Source: Nothopassalora personata
Taxonomy: Eukaryota > Ascomycota > Dothideomycetes > Mycosphaerellales > Mycosphaerellaceae
Direction of reading: 5' to 3'
DNA: 64,000 bases
Assembly: GCA_033816765.1 (NCBI GenBank)
Contig: CM066296.1
Span: 682,001 to 746,000, forward strand
Each line of letters starts with the position of its first letter. The first letter of the stretch is position 1. The position numbers and the translations under genes are program-made. The notes beneath the pieces were generated by a model. It was given only the letters and a program-made list of their open reading frames with translations. It did not search any database and was not told the origin of the DNA. Positions 55,116-64,000 of this stretch are shown here, piece by piece.

Positions 55116-55901
55116 GATCGCAGTGGTCAGTGGGTGGGGAGGGAGATGCAGGAGGTGCAGAAAGAGAAGGAAACAACCAGATATCACACAATACTGGTGG
55201 TCAGCCAAACAGATGCCAGATATTACTGCAAGCTGTCCAGAGTTTGACTTCGACGATCGATGGTGTCAGTGGAGGGGACTACGTCTTAAGAGATATGCCG
55301 AGGCGAAGCGCGATACCGTATCTTGTCATCGTCGGTCTCCGGGGTGGCTGCATTCTGTCACGCTGGAAATTTCGAGTAATGGTGAATTGATACATCGCAG
55401 GCTGGGAGGCACTGCTCTTAAGCACTGGGCTACCGCGACATTGTCGATGGAACGAGACGAGATAGCGAGGTGAGCTGCAAAGTCGAGGTCTTTCTTCGGG
55501 AACGCACAGTCAGCAGAATGGCAGGCATGGCATTGGCCAACCACGGACCCCCCCCCCCCCCCCGGCGGCCCCCCAGAAAGGCGAAAACGACTCGTTCTTC
55601 AGGCACATTGCCCATTGACCCATTGATCGCTTGGGTAGACCAAGGCTCCAGTCATGGCCCATGATGCTCGATCTCGTAGACGAAACAATATGATGCTACT
55701 TGGAGGCCTGACCGGTGGCCATTGCTCGACTGAGTAGTGCTGGACTCCTGCCATAAGAATCGGCTGAGAGACATCAATGTATCTTCCTCCTTGAACTGAC
55801 CATAATCTTACGAATATGAATAGTGCTGCGACTTGTCCTTAGAGACCTGGAACAAACAGAGTCCTCACGGTTACAGGAAGCCCAGCGAGCTTGACCAGAA
55901 C
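55116..55901. promoter_or_regulatory. Divergent region, MAPR gene / F-box-like gene
   Basis: About 790 bp between divergent starts. It contains a 16-base C run (55548-55563), otherwise nothing recognisable. Confidence 0.45.
55548..55563. repeat. Poly-C tract (16 bases)
   Basis: Sixteen C in a row, followed by GGCGGCCCCCC. Second such run in the window, again in a divergent promoter-type region. Prone to length errors in sequencing. Confidence 0.95.
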
Positions 55902-56307
55902 ATGGAGCATCCGAAGCCTAAAGAGAGCATGCGGAGTGGCTCATCGAATCTGGGAGGCTTCGAGCGCAGGTGGGTGAAGTCAGATGGGGTCCCTTGCGCA
56001 CGTACTGATGCCTTTCAGTACCAGAAGCAATGCTGAGCAGTCTGGCTTCCTGGAGTTGTCAGCTGAGCTACAACACGGAATATACGAACTCTTACAAGCC
56101 ACTCGATACACATTGCCAGTGGACATACCGACTTGGTCAATTGGAAGGGCAATCCGAATTCAAGATCAGTCTCATCAACACACAGACTACTACAGCCAAC
56201 ACTCGTGCTCCGTTGAGCTCGACCGTGTCATCTATCACTCCCCGAATCTTGAGGCGACCTGTATATCAAGACGACTCAAGCTACAACTGCTGTTGACTCC
56301 AATATAG
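55902..56307 (+). CDS. F-box-like LPAEL-family protein, probably truncated
   Basis: Two exons: 55902..55969 (22 codons plus two bases) and 56019..56307. Intron 55970..56018 (49 nt) has donor GTGGGT, branch CTGAT and acceptor TTTCAG; phase 2 joins correctly. The product is 118 residues. After a Ser/Lys-rich start comes GFLELSAELQHGIYELLQ, the degenerate F-box-like motif (FL-x-LPxELRNxIYEL) found in a large dothideomycete family. The family usually has about 250 residues and a YSGN-x-F-x-FY segment downstream. Such a segment exists at about 56510-56560 but beyond the stop and in another frame, so the gene seems truncated. Confidence 0.55.
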
Positions 56308-56379
56308 TTGCCACTGAGCGTTCCGTCAACGAGCACGTCTCTTGTCATCAAGAGTCCTTTCGCTTGAATCTAGCTTTGA

Positions 56380-56625
56380 CGGGCATCCGCAAGCCAGTTC
56401 ACGCTGCTAGCATCTGGATACGACTAGAGCATGATCAGCTCCCATTACACATCCTCTTGACGTGCCGACAGATTTGGATAGATGTCCACTCCGTGGCGAG
56501 ATCCACAAGTTGATGTACTCTGGAAACACATTCTCATTCTATCGAGTGCCGAATTTGGACCTGTTCCTGCCAAACTTGACACGTAGCCGGCGAAATTCGT
56601 GTGCAGCATCGATCTGCGTCGCATG
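56380..56625 (+). pseudogene. Out-of-frame C-terminal remnant of the F-box-like gene
   Basis: A plus-strand stretch reads PLHILLTCRQIWID in one frame (about 56435-56475) and, after a shift, EIHKLMYSGNTFSFYRV and DLFLPNLTRSRRN (about 56500-56600). These are the RQIxxE and LYSGNxFSFY blocks typical of the C-terminal half of the LPAEL family. They follow the 118-residue gene directly. The simplest reading is one gene broken by indels and a stop. Confidence 0.5.
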
Positions 56626-57044
56626 AGAAGAGTAGACAGTGACCATTTCAAGCGTATCGCGAACGTACTGGAGGAAGTTTAAATGCCGAGCTTGACGAAC
56701 TTTTCGTTGGTAATTGCGCATACCATGCAGCCCGACAACTGCCATGCAATCCGTTCGGGGCTCGCCCACCGAAGGGTGCTCGAGTCTTGTTCGTGAAGGA
56801 TCGGTTTCGATTGCGGCCAGTGGCGGAGCGATTCGAGTGTCTGCTTATACGTGCTGACCAATAGGGACCGAGCCAATCCTGATTGATTGTAACAGGGCTA
56901 CGACTCGACATCTTCATTGTATGAACACAGTCGGATCAGCATCCATGATCTTTGAGGGAGATCCCTTGGCAGTAATTCCATTTTTGTACCAGGTCTCCGT
57001 GGATGCCTCCTTCAGCCCGGAGACTCAGTCGATCCTGTCTCGAG

Positions 57045-58025
57045 TCATCGGTGTTCTCTACCCGCCGCATCGGTTTCCGACTCTTCAACAAGCAGACCTG
57101 GATGCCTCTTGTTGACCTCCTCCTTCACAGCAGCAGAGACCGGTGTGGGAATTGCTAGAGAAGCAGGTCCCATCCCATGAAGATGCAAATCTGGCCGCCA
57201 CTTGCCCTGATAGTCGATCTCGCCCCCGGTGTGAGCTTGGAAGGCCTTGATCAGTTGCGCTTTCTGCTTCTGGTATGGATCCGTCCACTGCGCATACATG
57301 TGTCCCTTCGGGACCCAGCGGGCGTTGCCACTAGCGTTAAGAAAGAGGTAGTGGGTTTCGTCGTCGCCGATGATGCCGGTGGTCATATCGTAGAAGGGAA
57401 CGAGCGACCCGTCGGACTTCTGCTTGTTCTTCGAGGTGGTGTCGCTCTCTTCATCGCCATCTTCTTCGCTCGCCATGCTCGGATTCTGCGATGTGATCGC
57501 ATGGCGTCCCTCGACCATATCTTGGAAACGAAAAGCCTCCGAATACCGCTCCAACACCACCTCCCTCAGCTTCGCTCCGACAGGCTTAGGAATCTGCGCC
57601 TGGAACGCACCCTGTACCAACCTCGCTACCTTCGAAGACGCCTGAGCGGCCTGAACACCACTCTCTTCCTTTATCGCATTATACTCTTCATCTGTCTTAG
57701 CCACAAACTCCCCATACTCGCGCTTGAGGTCGTCGTTCACCACATCATGACGAAACCAGCCGGGACGCACCTCCAAGCCAGTCTGATAGTGCGGCTTGAA
57801 GATCACCAGGGTGTCCCGATCATCGTGACCAGCGACGCGCTCGACCTCGAAATCTCTCTCCCAGATTTGTGGGCGATCGATCATGCGCTCGCGATATTCT
57901 TGGACTTGTCTGTCGGTCAGAGGGCGCCCCGATTGATGTTGGAAATTTCGGGAAGTGCTGCAACGGTATTCGAAGTCACCGTCTGGGCGGAGGCGCTCGG
58001 CGTGGATTTCGATGGTGTGGGGCAT
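57045..58025 (-). CDS. Conserved-looking hypothetical protein, 326 residues
   Basis: Not recognised. An intact single-exon frame starting at 58025 (MPHTIEIHAERL). It is hydrophilic with no membrane segment or signal peptide. It has an N-terminal beta/alpha region rich in Arg/Asp (EYRERMIDRPQIWERDFEVERV, LVIFKPHY, RPGWFRHDVVNDDL). A helical middle (about 110-190) leads to a disordered acidic loop (about 195-220, SEEDGDEESD) and a Gly/Trp-containing C-terminal region (ETHYLFLNASGNARWVPKGHMYAQWTDPY). The strongly patterned sequence supports a real gene. Its neighbours give no clue. Confidence 0.75.
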   Translation of the reverse strand: MPHTIEIHAERLRPDGDFEYRCSTSRNFQHQSGRPLTDRQVQEYRERMIDRPQIWERDFEVERVAGHDDRDTLVIFKPHYQTGLEVRPGWFRHDVVNDDLKREYGEFVAKTDEEYNAIKEESGVQAAQASSKVARLVQGAFQAQIPKPVGAKLREVVLERYSEAFRFQDMVEGRHAITSQNPSMASEEDGDEESDTTSKNKQKSDGSLVPFYDMTTGIIGDDETHYLFLNASGNARWVPKGHMYAQWTDPYQKQKAQLIKAFQAHTGGEIDYQGKWRPDLHLHGMGPASLAIPTPVSAAVKEEVNKRHPGLLVEESETDAAGREHR

Positions 58026-58633
58026 GGTGACGTTGGAGATTCTGGAACTGTTTTCGAGGATTTTTGGCTTGGGAGCTGACCGTGATGGCTATGGCGACGG
58101 CTATAGGACAGTTTGTTCCTGAGAGGGGTTGTGTTGTGTGCTTGAGGCGTAGGTCATCTTGAAGTTGGAATACACACAAAAGCGCCAAGCGCGTCACATG
58201 AAGCCCCGCTAGCGAGCTATTTCTTCGTCGACGTCACGTCACCTGAACGCCAAGAGACAGAGCGGAAACACGGGAGCAAGAGAATCCATAAGGACTACAA
58301 TTTAAAGGAACCTCTACGGCTGCTATACGCCGTCTACACGAGATTCAACAGGACAATCTGAGCATGATCTCCACGACCCGAAACATCGCACGAAACAGCA
58401 TCGACTTGATCAGTATTCGGCTCTTGCTTTACTCGACACTCCTCCGTCCAAAAATATGGAGCCCAACAAGAGCGAGGATACGAAACAGCTTCAACCATTG
58501 TCTTCCAACATTCACAACATCCCTTTGTCCCGCCGCATCATTCACAAAGCCCCCTCTCTTTCTTCCCTAACAACACCATTATGGCCAGCCCACAACACTT
58601 TCCAGCACAAAGCAGTCACTTCACCTACCTACA
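58026..58633. promoter_or_regulatory. Divergent region upstream of two genes
   Basis: About 610 bp between the starts of the 326-residue gene (minus) and the small membrane-protein gene (plus). Contains AC/CT-rich stretches near 58560-58640, typical of fungal promoters. Short plus frames here are not supported. Confidence 0.45.
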
Positions 58634-58987
58634 ATGCCCCAATACCTCTTCAACCCTCCCCGGCTCCCAGCTCGTCTCCACACCATCCGCGGCACGTTCT
58701 CTTCCTTACCGAAGAGCACCGAAGAGACCTCCTCGGCAAACAGACTCGTCCAACTCACAACACCCGGCGACACATTCACGACGAGAATGAGCTGGCAAAC
58801 ACTCCCAGGCGAAGAGGCTGCGGCGCCTCATGCTAGGTACAATTTTAAGAGGGATGTTCTGCCTCCAATGCTTTGGAGTTTGTTCGTGGCTTGCTTGATG
58901 ATTACTCTGTTTGTAGTTGGAGTGGAGATGGGGTGGATCGGACCGTATAAGGGGGATACTAGTAAGAAAGGCAAGGGAGGGAAGTGA
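58634..58987 (+). CDS. Small single-pass membrane protein, possibly mitochondrial
   Basis: 117 residues in one exon. The N-terminus is Arg/Leu/Pro-rich without acidic residues for about 28 residues (FNPPRLPARLHTIRG), which fits a mitochondrial presequence. Then comes a linker, a conserved-looking ARYNFKRDVLPPMLWSLFVACLMITLFVVGVEMGWIGPYKG segment in which residues about 78-99 form a transmembrane helix, and a Lys/Gly-rich C-terminus. Size, single helix and location of basic residues resemble small accessory subunits of inner-membrane complexes, but the family is not recognised. In-frame ATG at about residue 52 is an alternative start. Confidence 0.6.
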   Translation: MPQYLFNPPRLPARLHTIRGTFSSLPKSTEETSSANRLVQLTTPGDTFTTRMSWQTLPGEEAAAPHARYNFKRDVLPPMLWSLFVACLMITLFVVGVEMGWIGPYKGDTSKKGKGGK

Positions 58988-59361
58988 TGAGTCTCTTCGG
59001 TTTCCGATAATACTGGTCGCTTAGGGTAAAGATGCAACTTGACGGGTTGTTAGCCACGGTATCGATGATTCTCGTCTCTCACATATATGCAGTAGCAAAC
59101 TCATAGCAAACGAGCTCGCTTATTTTGGACGCCTTGATCTGGAGCAAGGAATCAAAGACTGCCCTCTTAATCTTATTTGACTTCCATAAACTTTCGTGAG
59201 TGAATGAACATCGACTGGCGCAGCACATGACACCACGCTAGTCCTCCTTGTCAAACCTTACACGACAACCGTATAAACGAATATACCGACCTTGCTTGCA
59301 ATCTCTATAAGAGTCTCCAAGTTCATCGCCAGCCTCGACCGCCCAGCGACCCGAACTCATC
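58988..59361. other. Intergenic, no supported gene
   Basis: About 370 bp, moderately AT-rich around 59040-59180; nothing recognisable. Confidence 0.5.
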
Positions 59362-60541
59362 ATGTCGACGGCGCGAAGCACCGCTACTCGCGGCAGCCAG
59401 TCTCTTACTAGCGTGTTGACCATCAACAAGAAGACAGCCGACCCTGATTCCAACAGCACTGCCGACGACTTGGAGAACTCTTCTCTCAGCAGTCTCGAAT
59501 CCGACAGTAGCGATCACGACCACGAACACGACAGTCAAGTCCAGATCATTGGCCAGACCGCAACACAGTACCTCATCTCCTTCAGCGACACTAACGGTGC
59601 AGCTAGATACTCCTAGGAACAGCGCGATGATGTCGACGCTGCTCTTGTAGAGCACTGGAAAGAAGTGCAAGACTATGCCAAGCCCTGGCCAGCTCAGCGC
59701 GCCATCGAGGACGGGCTGTGGTGTGTCCAAGTCAACGCGGTGATCTTGATACCTGACGATGCGTTGTACGAAAGAGTCATGGGGATCATCACGACCAGCT
59801 GCGGAGAGGAACTGCAGAAGCGGGTCTATGGATCATCAGCTGAGGGCGCTGCGCGGATGGTAGTCGGCCATGACGTCTCGCACTATCTGGTCATGTCTCG
59901 CGTGCCCGGTCATGAGCTCGAGGCGACGTAGTCGGTAAAGGAGGGCATCGATGAGACCTTGCGGGATGATTACTGGGCTTGGCATTACGGTCTCTAATCC
60001 GTCTTGGAGGACTCCCGGCCAGATCTGCTGTTGCTTGAGGTGAAGGGTGTGTTTGTTGCGACGGCGAAGAAGATCGCCAGCGAGGTAATTATCGCTGTGA
60101 TCAGGGGGAGGCATCCAGAATTGTTCGAAGGGGAATACAATGAGGGACGAACGTTGACTCGTGTTTGCGAGGAAACCGAGCCTATAGTCTGATAGATGCG
60201 AGATCTGTTGATCCCTGGTCAGTTCCCTTTCGTGATCGTTCCATGTTGGCGTATATACCACAACACAGCACCTTCTTGCAACGATTACCCGTGCCCGTTC
60301 GACGCAGTCGCAAACCTAAGCCAAATGCCAGTGCTAAACTTGTGTCGCAAAAGTTCTCAAGACTCTACAGCTCCTGAATGACGCCGTGCTGAACTCGCAT
60401 GCTCCTCAGGGGGGTGAGAACCTCTTCGATTTTCTGCCGGGAAGTGGTAATGTGGCTCCTGATTGTAGCGAGGGCGAATTCGATGACAACACAGCAGAGA
60501 TGTATTTCTATGCCGAAGGCATTATCGTACAGCCATCGTAA
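59362..60541 (+). pseudogene. Pseudogene with five in-frame stops
   Basis: Starting with ATG at 59362, one frame keeps protein-like sequence for about 340 codons (to 60381) but is cut by TAG 59614-59616, TAG 59929-59931, TAA 59995-59997, TGA 60190-60192 and TAG 60193-60195. Segments read across the stops as a coherent helical protein: a Ser/Asp-rich start, AIEDGLWCVQVNAVILIPDD, TLRDDYWAWHYGL, LLLEVKGVFVATAKKIASEVI. In the last part another frame (SLIDARSVDPWSVPFRDRSML, about 60190-60370) and a third one (TLQLLNDAVLNSHAPQ, about 60360-60539) look equally coding, so frameshifts are present too. All five stops are one C-to-T change from CAG, CAA or CGA. Family not recognised. Confidence 0.6.
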
Positions 60542-60637
60542 GATGGACGGCTGGAATCTGTACACTATCCATTTCACTGCACACTGGGTATCATCGCGTA
60601 TATACATCAAAGCCACAACACAACATTGCCCTGTACC

Positions 60638-63600
60638 CTACGTCGGGAACAAAGTCGGACGCGGCACTCCTCGTAGGGCCTTCGTCCTCTTCGCCATCTC
60701 CTCCTGCGCCAATTCCCACTTCTCAAGTAGCTTGAACTCTCTCTCGCGGTACGCACGACCCGTCTTCTTGGACCGTCTTCGCATCTCTCGCACTCTGCTT
60801 TGGACTTGGGCGTAAGGTCTCCATATCCCTTCCGTCTCGATGAACAGCGCATATTTCCCGTGTGTCTCTTTCCGCCATTCGAGGTACTGGTAGTCCGGCT
60901 GAGTCGGTGGATTTGTTGAAATTGGCTTACGTGTATTTCTTGGGCAGCTTGCATCACCAGCACGGTGGCCGGGCTGCCGACAGCGCAGACAGATATTTTG
61001 GGCCACTAGCAATTGCTTCTCTGCGAAGCTGAGCGGCTTCAGCTTACCGCCATCCTGGTCAGTAGACAGTTGCTTGGAGGCTGCATTGGGCAGATCGCTC
61101 ATCGGCTTCGGTGGCGTTGCTGAGGGATTCCAGCCTGGTGATTCTTGAAGGTACTTCTCGTCCGCTTCCAGGATATTGACTGAAGTCGTCGTTGCCAGTG
61201 GTAAAGGCTTGCTGCTGACATCGTGCTTCCTGAAGTAAAGCGGCAGACGCTTTTGCAGGAGTCCGGGGCTCTCTGCTTGGGTCACTGTCATCGTTAACCT
61301 GCGACCCGATTGCTCAGCATCTTGGGTCTCAAGCCAGTGAGCGTCTGGCTCGTCGACCACTGCAGTGATAGACGAGGTCGCCTCCGTCGTTCGCAGCAGT
61401 GCGACGACAGCTGGTGTTTTCGTGTATGTTAGATCTGCCACAGGAGCCACGCTTGAAAATACAGGAGGGCTTGGCTGCATGACCACTGTCGGAGCGTTTT
61501 CTGATTCAGCAGCGACATATTGCGTTGAATTTCCAGGAGCCCTCTGAATGCTGTGCGATGTGCTGTATCCTAGACCGTGACGAGGCACAAGAGCTAGAGG
61601 CTCCAGTGTCGCCTCCTTGTCGCCCTCGACTCTGGATGCCAGCGTACTTAGCGCTGGCGTGGCTGGTTCCGACAGCTCCGCAGTATGGGTCGAGAACGGT
61701 ACGTAGTCTGTAGATGCTACAGATCCGCCTGAGCCGGCCGATTCTTCCGTTGGAGCACTGGCTGATCTGACCACCTCTAGTGCAGGATAATCGCCACTAG
61801 GTAGTCGAGACGACGGCGCTGACTTCAGCTTCTTCAGTGCAGCATTGCGCAGCCCTAAAGCGGCGCGACTCTTCGTCCTTGTTGACGATAGCCACGGTCG
61901 ATGCTCCCTTGACCATCTTCTGAGATTGTACCATGCAGCACGTCTCTTCTTGCTCGCGGCGTTCTCGCTCATACCAAGCGCATAATCAACTGCCCTGTTA
62001 AACTGGCTGACATTTGGCCTGACACGTTCAGCCCAATATCTATAAACGGCGCGATCCAGCTTGACCGCCGTCTCTTGTCCTTCAATGCGCGCTACGAGGT
62101 CGAGAATGTAACGGAATTGCTCTGTGCTTGGTCTTTTGAGCGCCTTCAGTCTACGTGTGACACCGGCTTGCACCAAGGCACGCGTGAGCAGCGAATTCAT
62201 CGGCGCGCGTCGGTCTCGCAGGAACAGGTAGCAGTGCCATACTCGCCGATATGCCATGCGCGGTGTAAGCGCAGGCGAAGTTGCAAAGGCATGAGCCACT
62301 AGGTGAATCAGGTCGATATGCTCGGGAATGAGCGTAAGCTCGGGGGTCCGAGAGTCTCTGTCCTGCAGTTGGACAAAGTCGTCGATGGGCTGTCGCTGAA
62401 GTGCCTGCCACATCCTATAGGAGCTGATGGTGTCTTGACGAGCAAGACTGATTGGCAATTCGGGAAAATGCAGCGCCGAAAGCGTAGGCACAGCCCGAAA
62501 CAGCGAATGTGCAAAATCCAGTCTCTTGTGGCGCAAAAAGTACTGGACGAGTCTGTAAGCCGTTCGAGCAGTGAGACCGAGATCCTTATGACAGCGAATC
62601 TCCCAGCTGACCTTTTGGACGCTGACGACCCGAGAAGAGTGCATCAGAATGTCGAACAGCTCTTCGCAGAACCAGTCGTGCCGTAGACCATGCCAGCGTG
62701 CAACGTTCAGCATGTCAACAAGGGAACTGCTCGTTTGCGAGCGAGATTCTTTGCGACCATAGCGTGCTGCGCGCGTTGTATCAAGGTGATGAAGAACAGC
62801 CTCGATGTCAACTTCGTCCGGTGGCTGCCCCATATTCAGTCTCTTTTCAGGGCCAACAATCGATATGGTAGTCCCGTCTTGGCTAAGACTCGATGGGCGT
62901 CCCGCCTTCGCTGCTCCAGCCCAGTGACGGAGTAGTATGCGAGCAAGATCCAGTCTTTGGAGTGTTAGGAAGTGTTGAGCGAGAGTCGATGGTGTATCGA
63001 TGTGTTGAGCGATAATAGCGTAGACATTCTGCCAGACGGGACTATCGCAGTGCCATCCTTGCAATTGTTGGCAATGTGATAGGCACTCGAGCCAGATCTG
63101 CACTATAGGTAGAGCAGCTTCAGCAGCGGAATCAGAGGTGACGGGAGCCGTGGCGAAGAGGTCGTACGTGATTTTGTTGCAGATTTCTGTCAGCTCGTCA
63201 AGCTCCACTCCGTCCAGGATATCCGCGATATTTGAGCACAATGTGGACTTGGTGTGCTGCAACAAAGCAGCCAGTACATTTGTCAAGTTGTTGCCGCATG
63301 TCCTCAGCTCGACCTTCTCCTTGACAAGTTTTGCAATGGTTGAGTATGCGGCATCGGTTAGATGCCGTCCCTTCACCCACTGTAGGAACGAAGTCAAATT
63401 GTCGGCTTTTGGTTCATCTGCTGCAGATTGGAGAAAGTCCAGCAACTGGTCCAAATGACCCTTGTCGATCTGGTCCAAACTTGATATGTCGCTGAGCAAG
63501 GCGTTGAGTTGCGATCTACTGTTTTCGATGGCTTGCTCCTCTGTTGGTGCGCCGTGTTCCGTGGCCTGCGTGTCTTCCTCAAGTGCTGGCGGCTGCAGAA

Positions 63601-64000
63601 ACGAATCCCAAGCATCCCGTCGCGGTGGTTTCACCAGTCCAAACCATCCAGTGTCGGTATCCGTCTTCTTCTTCTCTTTCCTTCGATCAAGCTGAGGAGC
63701 TTCCCACTTCCAGCCATCAACCCTCTGCTCCGGCTTGAGTGTGCCAATGCCAATGCCAAAAAGAGCACCGAAATCAGCTCCCAGGGGCGGAGCTCCAGCC
63801 GCTACAGCAACGCCCATGCGCCTCTTCGACAGTCTCCTATGAGCCTCCAACGGTCCTGGGACATTACTGCCATATCTTCTCCCCTCACATCTCCTCTTAC
63901 TAGCAGCATTGGACACGCGGGTGAATCGGCTCCAGGCTTCGACCAGGACATCATCGGTGATCCAGAGACATTGCGAGGGAGCTGTAGCCTGTCGGCATAT
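60638..64000 (-). CDS. Large helical protein with C-terminal zinc knuckle (5' partial)
   Basis: The minus frame is open from the right edge (codon at 64000) to the stop at 60638, at least 1120 residues; the start lies outside. The edge sequence (ICRQATAPSQCLWITDDVLVEAWSRF) is followed by an Arg-rich stretch (KRRCEGRRYGSNVPGPLEAHRRLSKRRMGV) that resembles a mitochondrial targeting region or a basic binding site. Residues about 120-680 form a helical solenoid with PPR-like spacing (LDLARILLRHW, TAYRLVQYFLRHKRLDFAHSLFRAV, MAYRRVWHCYLFLRDRRAPMNSLLTRALVQAG, KLDRAVYRYWAERVRPNVSQFNRAV). Next comes a long disordered region, then a CCHC knuckle CLRCRQPGHRAGDASC and a basic coiled-coil tail. This suggests an organellar RNA-binding role, by inference. 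No frame break in 3.3 kb. Confidence 0.8.
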   Translation of the reverse strand: MCRQATAPSQCLWITDDVLVEAWSRFTRVSNAASKRRCEGRRYGSNVPGPLEAHRRLSKRRMGVAVAAGAPPLGADFGALFGIGIGTLKPEQRVDGWKWEAPQLDRRKEKKKTDTDTGWFGLVKPPRRDAWDSFLQPPALEEDTQATEHGAPTEEQAIENSRSQLNALLSDISSLDQIDKGHLDQLLDFLQSAADEPKADNLTSFLQWVKGRHLTDAAYSTIAKLVKEKVELRTCGNNLTNVLAALLQHTKSTLCSNIADILDGVELDELTEICNKITYDLFATAPVTSDSAAEAALPIVQIWLECLSHCQQLQGWHCDSPVWQNVYAIIAQHIDTPSTLAQHFLTLQRLDLARILLRHWAGAAKAGRPSSLSQDGTTISIVGPEKRLNMGQPPDEVDIEAVLHHLDTTRAARYGRKESRSQTSSSLVDMLNVARWHGLRHDWFCEELFDILMHSSRVVSVQKVSWEIRCHKDLGLTARTAYRLVQYFLRHKRLDFAHSLFRAVPTLSALHFPELPISLARQDTISSYRMWQALQRQPIDDFVQLQDRDSRTPELTLIPEHIDLIHLVAHAFATSPALTPRMAYRRVWHCYLFLRDRRAPMNSLLTRALVQAGVTRRLKALKRPSTEQFRYILDLVARIEGQETAVKLDRAVYRYWAERVRPNVSQFNRAVDYALGMSENAASKKRRAAWYNLRRWSREHRPWLSSTRTKSRAALGLRNAALKKLKSAPSSRLPSGDYPALEVVRSASAPTEESAGSGGSVASTDYVPFSTHTAELSEPATPALSTLASRVEGDKEATLEPLALVPRHGLGYSTSHSIQRAPGNSTQYVAAESENAPTVVMQPSPPVFSSVAPVADLTYTKTPAVVALLRTTEATSSITAVVDEPDAHWLETQDAEQSGRRLTMTVTQAESPGLLQKRLPLYFRKHDVSSKPLPLATTTSVNILEADEKYLQESPGWNPSATPPKPMSDLPNAASKQLSTDQDGGKLKPLSFAEKQLLVAQNICLRCRQPGHRAGDASCPRNTRKPISTNPPTQPDYQYLEWRKETHGKYALFIETEGIWRPYAQVQSRVREMRRRSKKTGRAYREREFKLLEKWELAQEEMAKRTKALRGVPRPTLFPT

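Noticed and set aside
57177..58079. 300-codon plus ORF
   Set aside because: Fully antisense to the 326-residue gene, and with an unlikely Leu/Val/Asp composition.

Overview
The window is nuclear DNA of a filamentous ascomycete, most likely a dothideomycete. Genes are intron-poor, with short GT..AG introns (mostly 49-64 nt, CTRAY-type branch points), moderate GC, and protein repertoires typical of Pezizomycotina (MON1, DopA, COG3, GPI1, SWI1, UstYa-like, MOSC-less molybdenum cofactor sulfurase). No bacterial operon signals, CRISPR arrays, tRNA or rRNA genes were recognised. Exon coordinates were worked out by hand from reading frames and splice motifs. A CDS entry with introns gives its outer span; the exon limits are in the evidence text.

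Layout. 0-3 kb: tail of a Lys/Glu-rich protein, then an unsecreted GH18 chitinase (minus). 3.3-8.4 kb: an unknown 406-residue protein, a small NLS-bearing spliced gene, a BTB-domain relic, and a sterol delta-24-reductase-like flavoprotein (minus) with one frame break. 10.3-14 kb: molybdenum cofactor sulfurase, an F-box-like relic, and a small Cys-containing candidate secreted protein. 14.4-19.9 kb: COG3 and a two-RRM RNA-binding protein. 19.9-23.7 kb: gene-poor. 23.8-29.4 kb: a CCCH/FG nucleoporin (minus), a 111-residue membrane protein and GPI1, the last two only 18 bp apart. 29.6-32.5 kb: a decayed accessory block with an UstYa-like gene. 33.4-37.3 kb: SWI1 and a small nuclear-type protein, tail to tail. 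38-39.7 kb: small membrane-protein ORF and fragments. 40-51.2 kb: a dense housekeeping block of DopA and MON1 (head to head) and an ASPM-like protein. 51.7-58 kb: MFS transporter, membrane-anchored cytochrome b5-like (MAPR) protein, a decaying F-box-like gene, an unknown 326-residue protein. 58.6-64 kb: a small membrane protein, a pseudogene with five in-frame stops, and a large zinc-knuckle protein running off the right edge.

Functionally, the clearest theme is endomembrane and secretory-pathway work (COG3, DopA, MON1, GPI1), plus chromatin and nuclear functions (SWI1, nucleoporin, ASPM, RRM protein). The most unusual property is the contrast between large housekeeping ORFs, which are intact over many kilobases, and accessory genes, at least nine of which show one or more reading-frame breaks or stops. 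Whether that is real decay or assembly error is the main open question. The second notable arrangement is the near-fused 111-residue gene/GPI1 pair with a stop-start (ATGA) overlapping upstream ORF.
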